Shown here piece by piece: positions 17,676 to 27,001 of a stretch of 64,000 bases of DNA. The notes below the pieces were generated by a model. That model did no database searches, was not told the origin of the DNA, and saw nothing but the letters and a program-made list of their open reading frames with translations. A program made the translations under genes and the position numbers. The stretch is from Eisenbergiella porci (GTDB taxonomy: Bacteria; Bacillota; Clostridia; Lachnospirales; Lachnospiraceae): NCBI RefSeq assembly GCF_009696275.1, contig NZ_VUMI01000007.1, positions 62,001 to 126,000 on the forward strand, in the 5' to 3' direction. The first letter of the stretch is position 1, and each line of letters starts with the position of its first letter.

Positions 17676-19511
17676 TTAAAAACGGATGATTGCGGCGCTG
17701 AAAGGCTCTATTTGCTCCACATTTCCGAAAAGGCAGCTTATTGTCTTTTCGGAACCCGGGCAAAGGATTCCCGCATCCTGTATTTCTGCCGAATAATTCA
17801 CCAGCACTGCATAGGTGTTATCCGTTCCCTGATGCAGGGTCATACCAACATAGGGATTTGTTTTCCTGATTTTCCTTTTTCCCAGAACCGCTTCCGCCGC
17901 TTTCTCATAGAAATGATAACAGGGAGCTTCCAGGCCGCTTTCCTCTTCTAAAAGCATCTCTTCCATCGGGAAATTCAAAAAATATACTTTGCCTGCCCCA
18001 TAAGAAGCCACGCTGAATATAGGATTGCCCCCGTCATCCTCTGCCAAAACCTCCGCCCGCTCCGCTGCAAGCCTGATATGATACGGTTTCCGGTAAGCAA
18101 AGCTGGACTCCTCCCACCAGAAGGTTCCCTGTCTGGAGGACTTTTCGGCGGTTATCACCTTCAATCCGGTAAATTCCCCGAACTCTGTGAGAAAACCGTC
18201 CTTCATGGAAATGTACAGTGAAGCGCCGTCATAAACTTTCTTTTTTAAATCAAAATAGCTTTTTTTACTCATCACATCCATACAGATGGAAGGGAGAAAA
18301 TACATCCCGGACTCCGGCAGCTCCTGCTCACAGTATGCAAAATCCAGTGTCAGCCCGGCCTGTGCTGCCAGGATATAGCTCATATAGGCAATCCCCCAGT
18401 GATCCTGTCCCCTGCTTAAAATGCAGACGCCATCCGTTTGCTTTTCCGGAAGCTCAAGCTCCAGGGAATCCATCTGCTTTTTAAATTCCCTCATGCACAG
18501 CAGGGATGGCTTGGGCTGCCTGTTTACGTCCACCATACCCAATTCTCTTTCACACATGTTCCAGTCGTAGGGCGGCGCTGTCAGCTGCGTCTGATCAAAG
18601 GCACACCACCACAGCACCCCCGGCGAACCATTGGCCCAGTTGGACCATAAATTCACCTTCAGGAAATCTGCCGCAGTTTCTTCCTCACAAATCATAGGCC
18701 CCATACTCCCCAGTTCCTCAACCAGACAGGGCTTCCTGCCGACAGAAGCATAATACTGCGTCTGTGCGGTTGCATGCATCAAGGTCCTGAAGCTGTTTAA
18801 CGGCGTACGCTGACAATGCTCCACCCAAAACGGATAAGGATGTGTGGTCAGAATATCCGTCAGCTCCCCCTGATCCTGAATATTCCAGACACCTTCCAGT
18901 TCCAGCGAGTGCATGCCGGAAATAACAGGCCTGGTCTGATCACAGCTCTTAATCGCATTTACGATGACAGACGACCAGCTATATGCCTCCTCACGCTTAT
19001 GCGCCTGATCCATACAGTTGCATTCATTTCCAAGATCCCACGCACAGACTGCCTTCTGTCCCTTCATCCGTCCTACAAAGCCTTTGATAAAAAGCTGCTG
19101 GAAAAACAGCGCAGTGGGATCTGTAAAAATATTTTTTTCATATAAAGCCGCCGGAACAAACAATCTTCCGCTCATCCACCCGGTAATCAGTCCGACAATC
19201 AGCTTCAGTCCGTTTTTTTCAGCAATCCGGCAAAACCGTTCAAACCGTTCAAGCATCACCTCATCCAGATAACAGGGATTCCCGGGATACTGATCATTTT
19301 CCATCCGATACTCCCGCATACTGTGGCCGCCGCCCAGCACAGGCTTCACGGGCTGAAAATCCCTCCAGTTGGGAAATACGCGCAAAACATTCAGCCCATT
19401 ATCCGCAAGCAGCTTCAGATCCTTTTCCACGATATCTTCGTTCCAATCCCGCCACATATCAGTACCAGCATGGGAGGCCCAATAATTAACGCCTAGCATA
19501 AACTCCTTCAT
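17676..19511 (-). CDS. GH5-like glycoside hydrolase (cellulase/mannanase fold)
   Basis: 611 aa, start ATG 19511 (AAAAGGAGATTGCT upstream). The TIM barrel has LADNGLNVLRVFPNWRDFQP early, the acid/base Glu in WDLGNECNCMDQ (about 170) and the nucleophile Glu in CLVEELGSMG (about 285), the spacing expected for GH5-type enzymes. The C-terminal 240 residues form a separate domain of the beta-galactosidase trimerisation/glutamine-amidotransferase-like type plus a small beta domain. There is no signal peptide. Members with this layout act on mannan- or glucan-derived oligosaccharides; the exact substrate cannot be read from the sequence. It converges on bglX. Confidence 0.8.
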   Translation of the reverse strand: MKEFMLGVNYWASHAGTDMWRDWNEDIVEKDLKLLADNGLNVLRVFPNWRDFQPVKPVLGGGHSMREYRMENDQYPGNPCYLDEVMLERFERFCRIAEKNGLKLIVGLITGWMSGRLFVPAALYEKNIFTDPTALFFQQLFIKGFVGRMKGQKAVCAWDLGNECNCMDQAHKREEAYSWSSVIVNAIKSCDQTRPVISGMHSLELEGVWNIQDQGELTDILTTHPYPFWVEHCQRTPLNSFRTLMHATAQTQYYASVGRKPCLVEELGSMGPMICEEETAADFLKVNLWSNWANGSPGVLWWCAFDQTQLTAPPYDWNMCERELGMVDVNRQPKPSLLCMREFKKQMDSLELELPEKQTDGVCILSRGQDHWGIAYMSYILAAQAGLTLDFAYCEQELPESGMYFLPSICMDVMSKKSYFDLKKKVYDGASLYISMKDGFLTEFGEFTGLKVITAEKSSRQGTFWWEESSFAYRKPYHIRLAAERAEVLAEDDGGNPIFSVASYGAGKVYFLNFPMEEMLLEEESGLEAPCYHFYEKAAEAVLGKRKIRKTNPYVGMTLHQGTDNTYAVLVNYSAEIQDAGILCPGSEKTISCLFGNVEQIEPFSAAIIRF

Positions 19512-19773
19512 AGCAATCTCCTTTTAACTTCATTTTCCGTTCAGTCTTATCATAAAGCATCAGGATTGAAGGCAAAAGTATAAAATCAGTACAATCCATA
19601 AATCACAGTTTTTATACTGCCTTTACAGGATATAAATCAATTCCTTCCCTCCTGTCGGATTTTATCCGATTAAGATATCAATATACATCCGGCCGCAGAA
19701 TCCCATGTGGAGCATATCGGCTTCAGCCAGGCCTGCCTGTCCCTTAAAATCAAAACGGAACTGAGCTTTATGC

Positions 19774-20820
19774 TCAGTTCCTGCTAAACAGGTATAAAAC
19801 ATCGCTGTTATAGGGAAGATAAACAGCCAGCTTATCCTCCGCCTTACAGCAATAGCAGCCCGGAATGGGATTTTCCAGCAGTTCCTGCGCCGGTTGTATA
19901 TCATATAGCTTTGCATCTTCGAAGATAGCCTTTGCAAAGGAATAATCCCATGCGCCGGGAAATCGGAGCGCCGTTCCGAAATCATAGGGAATGCCGGAAA
20001 AAGAGGCATTATTGAAAAAATTCTCTCTTCTGTGGCAGGACCAGATCCCATGCGCGCCATAAGTAATTCCTGCTTTTGCGCCAGTCATCAGGCTGCTCCA
20101 CGCCATCCTCCGCACATCCTCCGCCCTGAATCGCCCTTCCCGAAATCCGTCTTTATGCCCTTCATAGGAAGGCTCGGTATTGACTATCGGACGTTTCACC
20201 GGCTGCTTCAAAAACTGGGCAGAAAATTTATCCGGATTATCCTGATCTAAAAAGCTGTGACCGGACTGGTAGGAATAAAATTTAAGGGCAGGATTATAAA
20301 TCAGACTGTCATCAGGCTGCTCCCCTGGCGCAATATGCAGAGTTGTAAGCGCCCCATTATCCAGTTCATTGACAATTTTTAACACCTTCATGCAGTAATC
20401 GGTGACAGCCTGATTTTCAAAACGCACATCTCCCGATATCGCATAAACAGGATGATATTTTTTCACCCGTTCCACTGCGTAGCTGTATATCGGATAAAGC
20501 TGTGCTTCAGGTATCGCCCGCTCCTCATGCCCCTTTGACGCCCAGCTGTCGGGAATATGGTGCGCCCAAACCAGGTGAAGTGCAACTGTAATCCCATATT
20601 CCGCTGCAACAGCTATCATCTTTTCCACTTTATTAAAATAAGCATCATTCCGCACATAATAATCAGGAGTGCCATCTTCATTTTTCATAAACGGCAACAA
20701 TTCGTTCTCATCCGCACTATTGTCATGATCCAGAGGGAAAAGGCTTACCTGGACAACATTAAAGCCCTGTACCTTCCTGTAATGCAGGTAATCCCTCCAT
20801 TCACTTTCACTCAGTTTGGA
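19774..20820 (-). pseudogene. DUF4038-type (apiosidase-like) glycoside hydrolase, 5'-truncated at the ICE junction
   Basis: The frame is open from the junction at about 20820 to the stop at 19774 (about 348 residues). It begins inside the family's conserved motif: FSKLSESEWRDYL followed by RKVQGFNVVQV, where intact members have about 60-90 residues more, including a W-L-DT-W strand. Later motifs are HLVWAHHIPDSW, INTEP-like IVNTEPSYEG and AGITYGAHGIW, typical of the barrel. The N-terminus has been replaced by a truncated ABC ATPase reading in a different frame on the same strand. It is therefore a chromosomal gene cut by the rearrangement that now defines the left edge of the ICE remnant. The missing 5' part is not elsewhere in this window. 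Confidence 0.8.
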
Positions 20821-21065
20821 GAAATGGTAAGCTGCTCATCGTTCATCTTCGCCAGTTCCTTATCCCGAACCACCACACTGCCGGAAGTGGGGGTATCCAG
20901 ACCGCCCATCATGTGCAGCAGGGTGGATTTGCCGGAACCAGATGTACCGACCACAGCCACAAACTCACCTTCCTCCACGGAAAAGGTCACGCCATCCAGA
21001 GCGCGGGTAATGTTCGGCTCAGTGCCGTAATATTTTTTCAGATCAGTTGTTTTCAAGATACTCAT
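20811..21065 (-). pseudogene. ABC exporter ATPase, N-terminal fragment
   Basis: 80 native residues from ATG 21065: LKKYYGTEPNITRALDGV, Walker A GTSGSGKST and the start of the helical domain up to MNDEQL; then five junk residues and a stop created by the junction with the DUF4038 gene. Complete LolD/MacB/BceA-type ATPases are about 225-255 aa, so signature motif, Walker B and H-loop are missing. It was the ATPase partner of the FtsX permease at 21185-23014. At the junction both partners could share a few bases (TTTC), suggesting a microhomology deletion. The fragment cannot hydrolyse ATP, so the exporter lacks its dedicated motor. Confidence 0.85.
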
Positions 21066-21110
21066 AAGAATACCGCCTTTCTATTTTTTGATAAAAGAAG
21101 TCTAACGCTG

Positions 21111-21175
21111 ATGTTACAGAAATGTCCTAAATACGCTCTAATTCAAGAGTAAATTGCTTCAATTTTGAGATATTT
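21111..21175 (-). promoter_or_regulatory. Conserved intergenic repeat upstream of the ATPase fragment
   Basis: On the plus strand ATGTTACAGAAATGTCCTAA (21111-21130) is followed at 21152 by AATTGCTTCAATTTTGAGAT. The same two blocks in the same order lie upstream of the FtsX gene. On the minus strand the first block ends 45 nt before the start codon at 21065. Confidence 0.6.
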
Positions 21176-21184
21176 CCGAACTTT

Positions 21185-23014
21185 TTACTCTACTGCTTTT
21201 AGCTGCTCTACAACGGAATATCTTGTTAAGAAATTCTGCTGATACTGTGTGACGATGATATTTGCAGCAAACACAATTACAAAATACAACAGCAAAAACA
21301 CCCACGGGAATTGATAGGAAATATAGGACAAGCCAGGGAGTTCTGCAATCTTCTTGCATAGCAAAAGCCCCAGCGGTATCCCAATCATGCAGCTTCCAAT
21401 CAAACCGCCAGAAAAGTAAATTCTATTTTCCGAACTTTGCGTTTGTTGAATTTGCTCCTTTGTCATGCCGGCAGCTTCTAACAACGCATAATCATGGCGT
21501 CGCATGACTGCATTTGTAATGCAGGTGTTCAACAAGTTGATAAAGGAAAATAGGCAAATCAACATCAATACTGCCGCAATAATGATTTTTGCATTATGGA
21601 AGTATGCGTTTGTTTCCGCCAAATCATCTGAAAAAGCAGAAGAAACCAGACGATTATCCGATGTAACAAGGGCTTTAATTTGCTCAACAGCAGCGGTATC
21701 TCGCTGGTTGTCCGTGCAAATATACCACGCCAGATCACAGTTCATTTCTGCCATGTAATCCAAGTATTCAGACGCAGTATAGAGTACACTGCCTTTATCC
21801 TTATTCTCAATGAAGCCGCAAACAGAAAAGTCCATCTGTTTCATAGATTGGCCTGTATGTACCGATGCTGAAAGGTGATCCCCTAATTTCAAATTAAGTC
21901 CGGTTTCTTCATAGTAAGGTGAAGAACGATTTATTACTACTGGAATGGTGGTAATCGTGTTTTGTAAGTAAGGCATCGTCCCCTCGATTAACTGTCCTTC
22001 AAAACTTGATGTACCGATGATGCTAATGAGGGACATATCAAATTGAGTGCTTATTGACTGATCGGGAACCGTGATTTCACAGTCCAGCTTCTTTGATGGG
22101 TAGATTCCTGATACACCAGGGATAGCCTCAATTTCCTCGCGCAGTTCTTCTGTAAAAGGACTATTCTTCATCAAGTTAGCAGTGGAGTTTTCTTCAGCAG
22201 TTGAGTTCAGCATGAGATAAACGCTGCTATTCTCATAGTATGACTGGCGAACAAGTCCCTCAATATCAATAGCCGAAGTGACAGAAAATACCGTAAACAT
22301 AAGCACGCCACTTAATATGAGGGATAGTAATGTGTAAAATGCCTTTTTCCGGTTGCTGAAAAAATATTTTTGCGCAATGGCATTGGGAGTAATGTGTTTG
22401 CTTCTTCTGGAGCCTATGCTTGTTGAATGCTCCACCCGCAGAGCCGCCATAGGAGAGAAAGAAGCGGCTATCTTGGCTGGTGTTCGGAATGACCAGAAAA
22501 CAATAAACCATACAAAAGCACCGGAGAAAATGGCACAGGCAATGCTTGGAACCAAATACAGTTTTAAGGGCAGCGCACAATTAAGAAGGAATCCCAAAAG
22601 CAGACCACCCAAAATAAATTTTCGGGATAATTGCTTTCTCTCATTGTGAATGATCGCTTTAATTTGCCGGTATGTCGCTCCGATGGTTCTCAACTGTGCA
22701 AATTCCCGTGTGCGTTGCAGTACGGAAATATACATGATATTTTTGATTGCAATTCCCGCAGTAAATAGCAGTACAACAGCGATTCCCAAGATTACGCCGA
22801 CCATTTCCTGCACATTATTGACACGAGAGATAATCTGTGTGTCTATCGTGGCATTACACAACAGGATCGTAGCAAAGGACAGCAAGAGAGCCGCAGCAAA
22901 TATAATGATGCCACTCAAAAAATTCCTTTGCTTATTTGCCGCCAAGCTATGATACGCTATTTTCCGTTCTACCCTATGGGTATCATTTTCAAATGGTAAA
23001 ATCATACCTACCAT
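21185..23014 (-). CDS. FtsX-type ABC transporter permease
   Basis: 609 aa, start ATG 23014 (AAAGGAGATGGTAGGT upstream also allows a nearby start). It has an FtsX core after the first helix (VLQRTREFAQLRTIGATYRQI, the coupling-helix region), a long extracytoplasmic domain in the middle (about 265-480) and three C-terminal helices, with a second coupling motif (RHDYALLEAAGMTKEQIQ). This is the MacB/BceB-like permease layout associated with two-component-regulated peptide-antibiotic export or detoxification. It follows a two-component system and a 3-helix protein on the same strand, but its ATPase gene downstream is truncated. Confidence 0.85.
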   Translation of the reverse strand: MVGMILPFENDTHRVERKIAYHSLAANKQRNFLSGIIIFAAALLLSFATILLCNATIDTQIISRVNNVQEMVGVILGIAVVLLFTAGIAIKNIMYISVLQRTREFAQLRTIGATYRQIKAIIHNERKQLSRKFILGGLLLGFLLNCALPLKLYLVPSIACAIFSGAFVWFIVFWSFRTPAKIAASFSPMAALRVEHSTSIGSRRSKHITPNAIAQKYFFSNRKKAFYTLLSLILSGVLMFTVFSVTSAIDIEGLVRQSYYENSSVYLMLNSTAEENSTANLMKNSPFTEELREEIEAIPGVSGIYPSKKLDCEITVPDQSISTQFDMSLISIIGTSSFEGQLIEGTMPYLQNTITTIPVVINRSSPYYEETGLNLKLGDHLSASVHTGQSMKQMDFSVCGFIENKDKGSVLYTASEYLDYMAEMNCDLAWYICTDNQRDTAAVEQIKALVTSDNRLVSSAFSDDLAETNAYFHNAKIIIAAVLMLICLFSFINLLNTCITNAVMRRHDYALLEAAGMTKEQIQQTQSSENRIYFSGGLIGSCMIGIPLGLLLCKKIAELPGLSYISYQFPWVFLLLYFVIVFAANIIVTQYQQNFLTRYSVVEQLKAVE

Positions 23015-23040
23015 CTCCTTTCCATTATGGTCTAAAACTG

Positions 23041-23108
23041 AATTGTTGCAGAAATGTCCTAAATGCCATCTGGTTTTGGACTGAATTGCTTCAATTTTAG
23101 GACATTTT
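23041..23108 (-). promoter_or_regulatory. Conserved intergenic repeat upstream of the FtsX permease
   Basis: TTGTTGCAGAAATGTCCTAA (23044-ish) and ATTGCTTCAATTTTAGGACA (about 23086-23105). AATGTCCTAAA and TTTAGGACATT form an inverted repeat of about 11 bp around a 40-nt spacer. The block begins at the stop codon of the 86-aa gene and ends 27 nt before the FtsX start. Confidence 0.6.
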
Positions 23109-23367
23109 ATTTTTGACAGTATTTTTTGTAAAGCCGAACGGAAAGCAAGCCGGTAATTGCCAGTTGAATCACCAAAAAGAACAGCACAAGCCAGATGCTC
23201 TCATAATAGAATAGCTGTGTCTGAAAGACAGCAACATCAATCAATGCCACTACTCCGGCTGCCCATCGGATATGCCGGACAGAAAAGAACTTGAAAACAC
23301 CCAGGACAATCATAGGCGGCAGGCAGAGCTGAATCGCATTGAGAATCAACATCTTTGTGATAGCCAT
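23107..23367 (-). CDS. Small three-helix membrane protein of the exporter locus
   Basis: 86 aa with three predicted membrane helices (about 8-28, 34-50 and 55-78) and a basic tail KKYCQK. AAAGGAGTTAAAGTCAC precedes the ATG at 23367. No family name is apparent from sequence alone. It lies between the duplicated histidine kinase end and the FtsX permease and carries the same conserved upstream repeat as those genes (23411-23431), so it probably belongs to the exporter or its immunity function. Confidence 0.65.
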   Translation of the reverse strand: MAITKMLILNAIQLCLPPMIVLGVFKFFSVRHIRWAAGVVALIDVAVFQTQLFYYESIWLVLFFLVIQLAITGLLSVRLYKKYCQK

Positions 23368-23410
23368 GTGACTTTAACTCCTTTCATTGTTTGTAAAAAG
23401 CCTACCTCCC

Positions 23411-23431
23411 AAATGTTGCAGAAATGTCCTA
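23411..23431 (-). promoter_or_regulatory. Conserved upstream repeat, copy before the 86-aa gene
   Basis: ATGTTGCAGAAATGTCCTAA lies 44 nt upstream of the start codon at 23367 (minus strand). It is identical to the copy upstream of the response regulator. Confidence 0.6.
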
Positions 23432-23450
23432 AAATCTATGCTGCAATGTT

Positions 23451-23516
23451 TTTTGAAAAAAGCGGCAGCCTGCACAGGCCGCCGCTTGATTACTCTTATG
23501 GCAGGAACACCGAAAA
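23451..23516 (-). repeat. Duplicated 3' end of the histidine kinase plus terminator (copy A)
   Basis: 56 bp at 23461-23516 match 25941-25996 at 49 of 56 positions, and all seven differences are transitions. It contains the final codons of a kinase (reading VFLP then stop) and, on the minus strand, the hairpin AGCGGCGGCCTG / CAGGCTGCCGCT followed by TTTTTT, a good terminator for the ABC-2 permease gene. Confidence 0.8.
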
Positions 23517-23530
23517 TCTCACCTTGCCTG

Positions 23531-24247
23531 TTATTTCAACTGTAATTTTTTCAGCAACAAAACGCATACGCCTACCGCAGCAATTAAAATGATAAACAGC
23601 GGCAGCAAATTTTCAAATCGCATAGAGTTCTCGCACATCAGCGAATATCCCCACGAAGCCGGAAATAGCTTACCAGCAGTTATAAATGCTTGTGGCAAAA
23701 ATTCTGACGGGAACATAATTCCTGATAACATTGTTGAAGGCAAAAAAATCAAAATGGAAAACATCGAAGTTTTGGCCTGATCTTTAACTGCTAATCCAAT
23801 AATACTTGCTATACTGAGTGATACTGCAATAAAAATTGCCAAAGAGCAAAAATACAACAGTGGGCTTTCCGGGATTACAGCATCAAATACAATCGGCGCA
23901 ACGATGTATAGAATAATGCTCATAATGAACAAATGAATATAGGCCGAAAGATTTGTCAATATCAAGCCAAGATACATTGGAACTCCATTTGCAGAATAAA
24001 CTTTTTTTATATCGCCTCCGTAAATTTCGACCAGAGAAGGCGGTAAACCGATCAGTGCGCCCATTGTCACGCCGAACACTGTCATAGATTGAATCAGCGT
24101 ATATTTTGCATCTGGCATAACAGAAGTAAATATTCCCCCCATAATGAAAAAAAACAACAGCGGAACTATGTAACAGGTAATCAGTAAGGTTTTGCTCCGT
24201 ATATCCAGTTTCCATTGTAACAATACGCCATACAGAAACGCAGCCAT
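23531..24247 (-). CDS. ABC-2 type permease (drug/peptide exporter)
   Basis: 238 aa from ATG 24247, just after the ATPase stop (AAAGGGGGAATAAAAGT ribosome site). It has six hydrophobic segments, with MLSGIMFPSEFLPQAF before the last helices, the conserved ABC-2 signature region, and a short Lys-rich C-terminus. It is coupled to the ATPase at 24252-25061 and to the TipA-like regulator, forming a three-gene MerR-ABC cassette. The likely role is antibiotic or peptide export. The start is 4 nt from the ATPase stop, so the two subunits should be made in equal amounts. Confidence 0.85.
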   Translation of the reverse strand: MAAFLYGVLLQWKLDIRSKTLLITCYIVPLLFFFIMGGIFTSVMPDAKYTLIQSMTVFGVTMGALIGLPPSLVEIYGGDIKKVYSANGVPMYLGLILTNLSAYIHLFIMSIILYIVAPIVFDAVIPESPLLYFCSLAIFIAVSLSIASIIGLAVKDQAKTSMFSILIFLPSTMLSGIMFPSEFLPQAFITAGKLFPASWGYSLMCENSMRFENLLPLFIILIAAVGVCVLLLKKLQLK

Positions 24248-24251
24248 ACTT

Positions 24252-25061
24252 TTATTCCCCCTTTGCAATCTTCATAAAATGCTGCTCCAGCGAACCGCGG
24301 CTTACTTGAATATCTTGAACTGTCAGCCCTTTTTCCTTATAGCATTTCAGCAAACCTAACAGGGCGTCGCCTATATTGTCCGATTCAAGAGTTTCTAAAC
24401 CTTGCTCACTTCGGATGGAAATGGTGTAATGTTTCCCAACGGTGGTATTCAATTCCTCAATCGTTCCAATGAAGGCAATATTGCCATTTGTCAAAATGGC
24501 AATCCGGTCACACAGACTTTCCACTTCCGTCATATCATGGCTGGCTAATATAATAGTCTTTCCCAGCTTTTTTAATTGGCGGATTTGATTGTGGAGAGAA
24601 ATCCGTCCTTCAACATCCAGGCCCGCCGTGGGTTCGTCAAGAAAAATAATATCTGGATTGCCAATCAGGGCAAGAGCCAAATGCAACCGCCTTTTCTGTC
24701 CGGTTGACAACTGAAAATATTGTTTTTTAGCCAGTTCGTTTATGCCGAGGTCAGCCAGCATTGCCTGGTTAATTGCTGTTTTGTTCCACTTTGCGAACAG
24801 TCGAACTGCCTCAATTACTTTGATGTGTTCTGGAAGGGAAGCGGATTGTAACTGTATTCCCATTTTGCCGTTTATAGCGATGGTTCCGCCATCATACTTT
24901 CTTAACCCCTCCATACATTCCAGAGTCGTTGTTTTCCCGGCTCCATTCACTCCCAGAAACGCAAATATTTCCCCTTGCTCAACATTGAAGGTTAGACCTT
25001 TAAGGACAACATGATTTCCATAACTTTTTTTCAAATCATTGACTTGTATCGCACTACTCAT
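24252..25061 (-). CDS. ABC transporter ATP-binding protein (drug exporter type)
   Basis: 269 aa from ATG 25061, which overlaps the MerR stop (ATGA) and follows AGGAGGGTGCGAA. Walker A is GVNGAGKTTT (about 40), signature LSTGQKRRL, Walker B IIFLDEPTAGLD and the switch His in LASHDM. The C-terminal extension after residue 215 is typical of CcmA/BcrA-type exporters. It energises the ABC-2 permease encoded next and is presumably induced by the drug sensed by the upstream MerR/TipA regulator. Confidence 0.9.
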   Translation of the reverse strand: MSSAIQVNDLKKSYGNHVVLKGLTFNVEQGEIFAFLGVNGAGKTTTLECMEGLRKYDGGTIAINGKMGIQLQSASLPEHIKVIEAVRLFAKWNKTAINQAMLADLGINELAKKQYFQLSTGQKRRLHLALALIGNPDIIFLDEPTAGLDVEGRISLHNQIRQLKKLGKTIILASHDMTEVESLCDRIAILTNGNIAFIGTIEELNTTVGKHYTISIRSEQGLETLESDNIGDALLGLLKCYKEKGLTVQDIQVSRGSLEQHFMKIAKGE

Positions 25062-25876
25062 TTCGCACCCTCCTGAAAGGGATCGACTCCCAGTTTTGTA
25101 AAGTAAGCATTTAGTGCTGGCTCGATGAACGTATTGGCAAGCTCTTGCTTTTCTTTCCAATCCTGATCCAAACAATCTAATTGTCCAAATTCAACCAATC
25201 TGGAAAGTATGCTCATATCACCGCCCGTGAAATCAGTGATCATCGCCCAATATTTCTCTGCAAATTGTAGCCCTTGCTCGCTTGCAGCAGATATTCCGTT
25301 TGCAGAAAGTTCGATGGCCTCATTTTGTAGTTGCATGAATTTCTGCATAAATGCTTCTCCGCTTTCTTTGTCAAACCGACGGCGGATATGGTCCAGTGTT
25401 TGATTGTCAAAATGCTTAATCATCCAGTACAAATCATTTTTCATTTCCAAGTTTACGATGATGTCTGCATACTTCTTAAAATCCACACTTCGCATTTGCA
25501 ATACTTCATCCCGCAGCGCCTGAAGTTCTCTTAATACTTCGGATAGATTCTCGATCCGTTTTTGTATGACCAATGCTTGTTCTGCTAAAACACTTGCAAC
25601 CTCGGCTGGATCATCAAGCGATACCACCCGATTTTTAATATCATCCAAAGAAAACTCCAAATGTTTGAGTGACAAAATCTGATGCAGCCTGACAACATCC
25701 CTATCTGTATAAAGTCTGCGGCCACCTTCACTGATAGATGATGGTGGAAGCAATCCCTCTCTATCATAGTGTTGCAGTGTACGAACAGTAACTCCCATCT
25801 TTTTTGCCAGCTCACCAACAGTCATATATCCTTGTGGAATGGCATTATGTTTTTCCATTTCCGATAACACCTCCAT
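25058..25876 (-). CDS. MerR family regulator with TipAS-like drug-binding domain
   Basis: 272 aa. The N-terminal winged helix is canonical MerR (YMTVGELAKKMGVTVRTLQH then YDREGLLPPS and RRLYTDRDVVRLHQI), a dimerisation coiled coil spans about 90-130, and the C-terminal 120 residues (FMQKFMQLQNEAIEL, FAEKYWAMITDFTGGD) resemble the TipAS antibiotic-recognition fold. Such regulators bind thiopeptides or other cyclic drugs and activate adjacent exporters. The gene overlaps the ATPase start, so it autoregulates the cassette. An internal ATG at about 25822 could give a shorter form. Confidence 0.85.
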   Translation of the reverse strand: MEVLSEMEKHNAIPQGYMTVGELAKKMGVTVRTLQHYDREGLLPPSSISEGGRRLYTDRDVVRLHQILSLKHLEFSLDDIKNRVVSLDDPAEVASVLAEQALVIQKRIENLSEVLRELQALRDEVLQMRSVDFKKYADIIVNLEMKNDLYWMIKHFDNQTLDHIRRRFDKESGEAFMQKFMQLQNEAIELSANGISAASEQGLQFAEKYWAMITDFTGGDMSILSRLVEFGQLDCLDQDWKEKQELANTFIEPALNAYFTKLGVDPFQEGAK

Positions 25877-25940
25877 TTACAGTATAGTTCATTACGCAGC
25901 GTAACAAGCAAGAGTATCCTCCAAAAAATTTAGGCTAAAA

Positions 25941-25996
25941 AGCGGCAACCCACACAGGCCACCGCTTGACTATTCTTGTGGCAGGAACACCGAAAA
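25941..25996 (-). repeat. Histidine kinase 3' end and terminator (copy B of the 56-bp repeat)
   Basis: It includes the real kinase stop (25970-25972) and the hairpin AGCGGTGGCCTG / TGGGTTGCCGCT with G-U pairs, followed by TTTTTAGCC on the minus strand. With copy A it brackets the MerR-ABC cassette as direct repeats 2.4 kb apart. Confidence 0.8.
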
Positions 25997-27001
25997 GGTG
26001 GAACCTTTCCCAACCTCGGAAGTCACCAGAATATACCCGCCCTGCATGGTGATGATCTCACGGGCCAGATACAGACCGATGCCGATGCCATCCACCTCAT
26101 GCACCGCTTCTTCCCGGTAGAACCGCTTGAAGATGGTAGCCTGTTCCTGTTCCGGGATGCCCCGGCCCGTATCGGTCACATCAATTTTCCAGTACATTTC
26201 CCAATTCTGAACGGACACATGGATTCTGCCGCCAGCAGGCGTGTACTTCACCGCATTGTCCAGCAGATTGAACAGCGCCTCGGAAGTCCAGCGGCTGTCA
26301 TGGGAAATGGACAATCCCTCTGGACAATCTATGGTCAGTTCGATGCCTTTTTTCTCCATCGGAGCCAGAATCCCGTTGATGGCGTTCACCAAAGTTTCCT
26401 CTATTAAAGCGTCCTTTTTCTCCAGCGTAATCACACCGGCCTCCAGCCGGGAAGTTTTCACCATTGCCTGAATGAGAAATTCCAACTTGTCAAGCTGGCT
26501 GCCGGTTGCCTGCAAAAACTCCCGTCGCTGTTCCTCCGAGATCGGACGGGTCAGCATGGTTTCATTGAGCATTTTCAGGTTGGCAATGGGGGTCTTGGTC
26601 TGGTGGGAAATGTCCGACAACAGAGATTGCAGAACGGCCTTTTCTTTTGCGACGGTATTCCGGTCTTTCTGTATGATGTTGTAGAGCCGTTCCAGGCGGT
26701 GGCTGATCCTCGCCAGCAGCGTTTCCGCTTCATAGTCCATTTCCGGCCGCGCGGCGCTGTCCATCATGTCATCCAGCGTCCGGCACAGGCTGTCGGTGAA
26801 CAATGTCAGCTTCTTTTGAAAGTAGTGCAGGAAAATCCCGCCCCATACCAGAAACACAGCGGTCAGCAGCCCGCCGTACAAAACTACCCGCAGGTTTTTC
26901 GTGACCAAAAACAGGCAGAGCAGCACCAGAAAAGAGGTTGCCAGAAGGCCAACCGTAATGAGCCGCAGAAACTTTTTGACGGATAGATTTTCCAGCTTCA
27001 T
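25970..27001 (-). CDS. Sensor histidine kinase (OmpR-type two-component system)
   Basis: 343 aa. Two membrane helices at about 13-35 and 36-57 have almost no external loop, as in intramembrane-sensing kinases that work with peptide-antibiotic ABC exporters. HisKA: LLSDISHQTKTPIANLKML (phospho-His). N box: LFNLLDNAVKYTPAG; G1: DTGRGIPEQ; G2: GIGIGLYLAREI. The start ATG overlaps the response regulator stop by 4 nt. It most likely senses a cell-wall-active drug or the exporter state. Confidence 0.9.
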   Translation of the reverse strand: MKLENLSVKKFLRLITVGLLATSFLVLLCLFLVTKNLRVVLYGGLLTAVFLVWGGIFLHYFQKKLTLFTDSLCRTLDDMMDSAARPEMDYEAETLLARISHRLERLYNIIQKDRNTVAKEKAVLQSLLSDISHQTKTPIANLKMLNETMLTRPISEEQRREFLQATGSQLDKLEFLIQAMVKTSRLEAGVITLEKKDALIEETLVNAINGILAPMEKKGIELTIDCPEGLSISHDSRWTSEALFNLLDNAVKYTPAGGRIHVSVQNWEMYWKIDVTDTGRGIPEQEQATIFKRFYREEAVHEVDGIGIGLYLAREIITMQGGYILVTSEVGKGSTFSVFLPQE

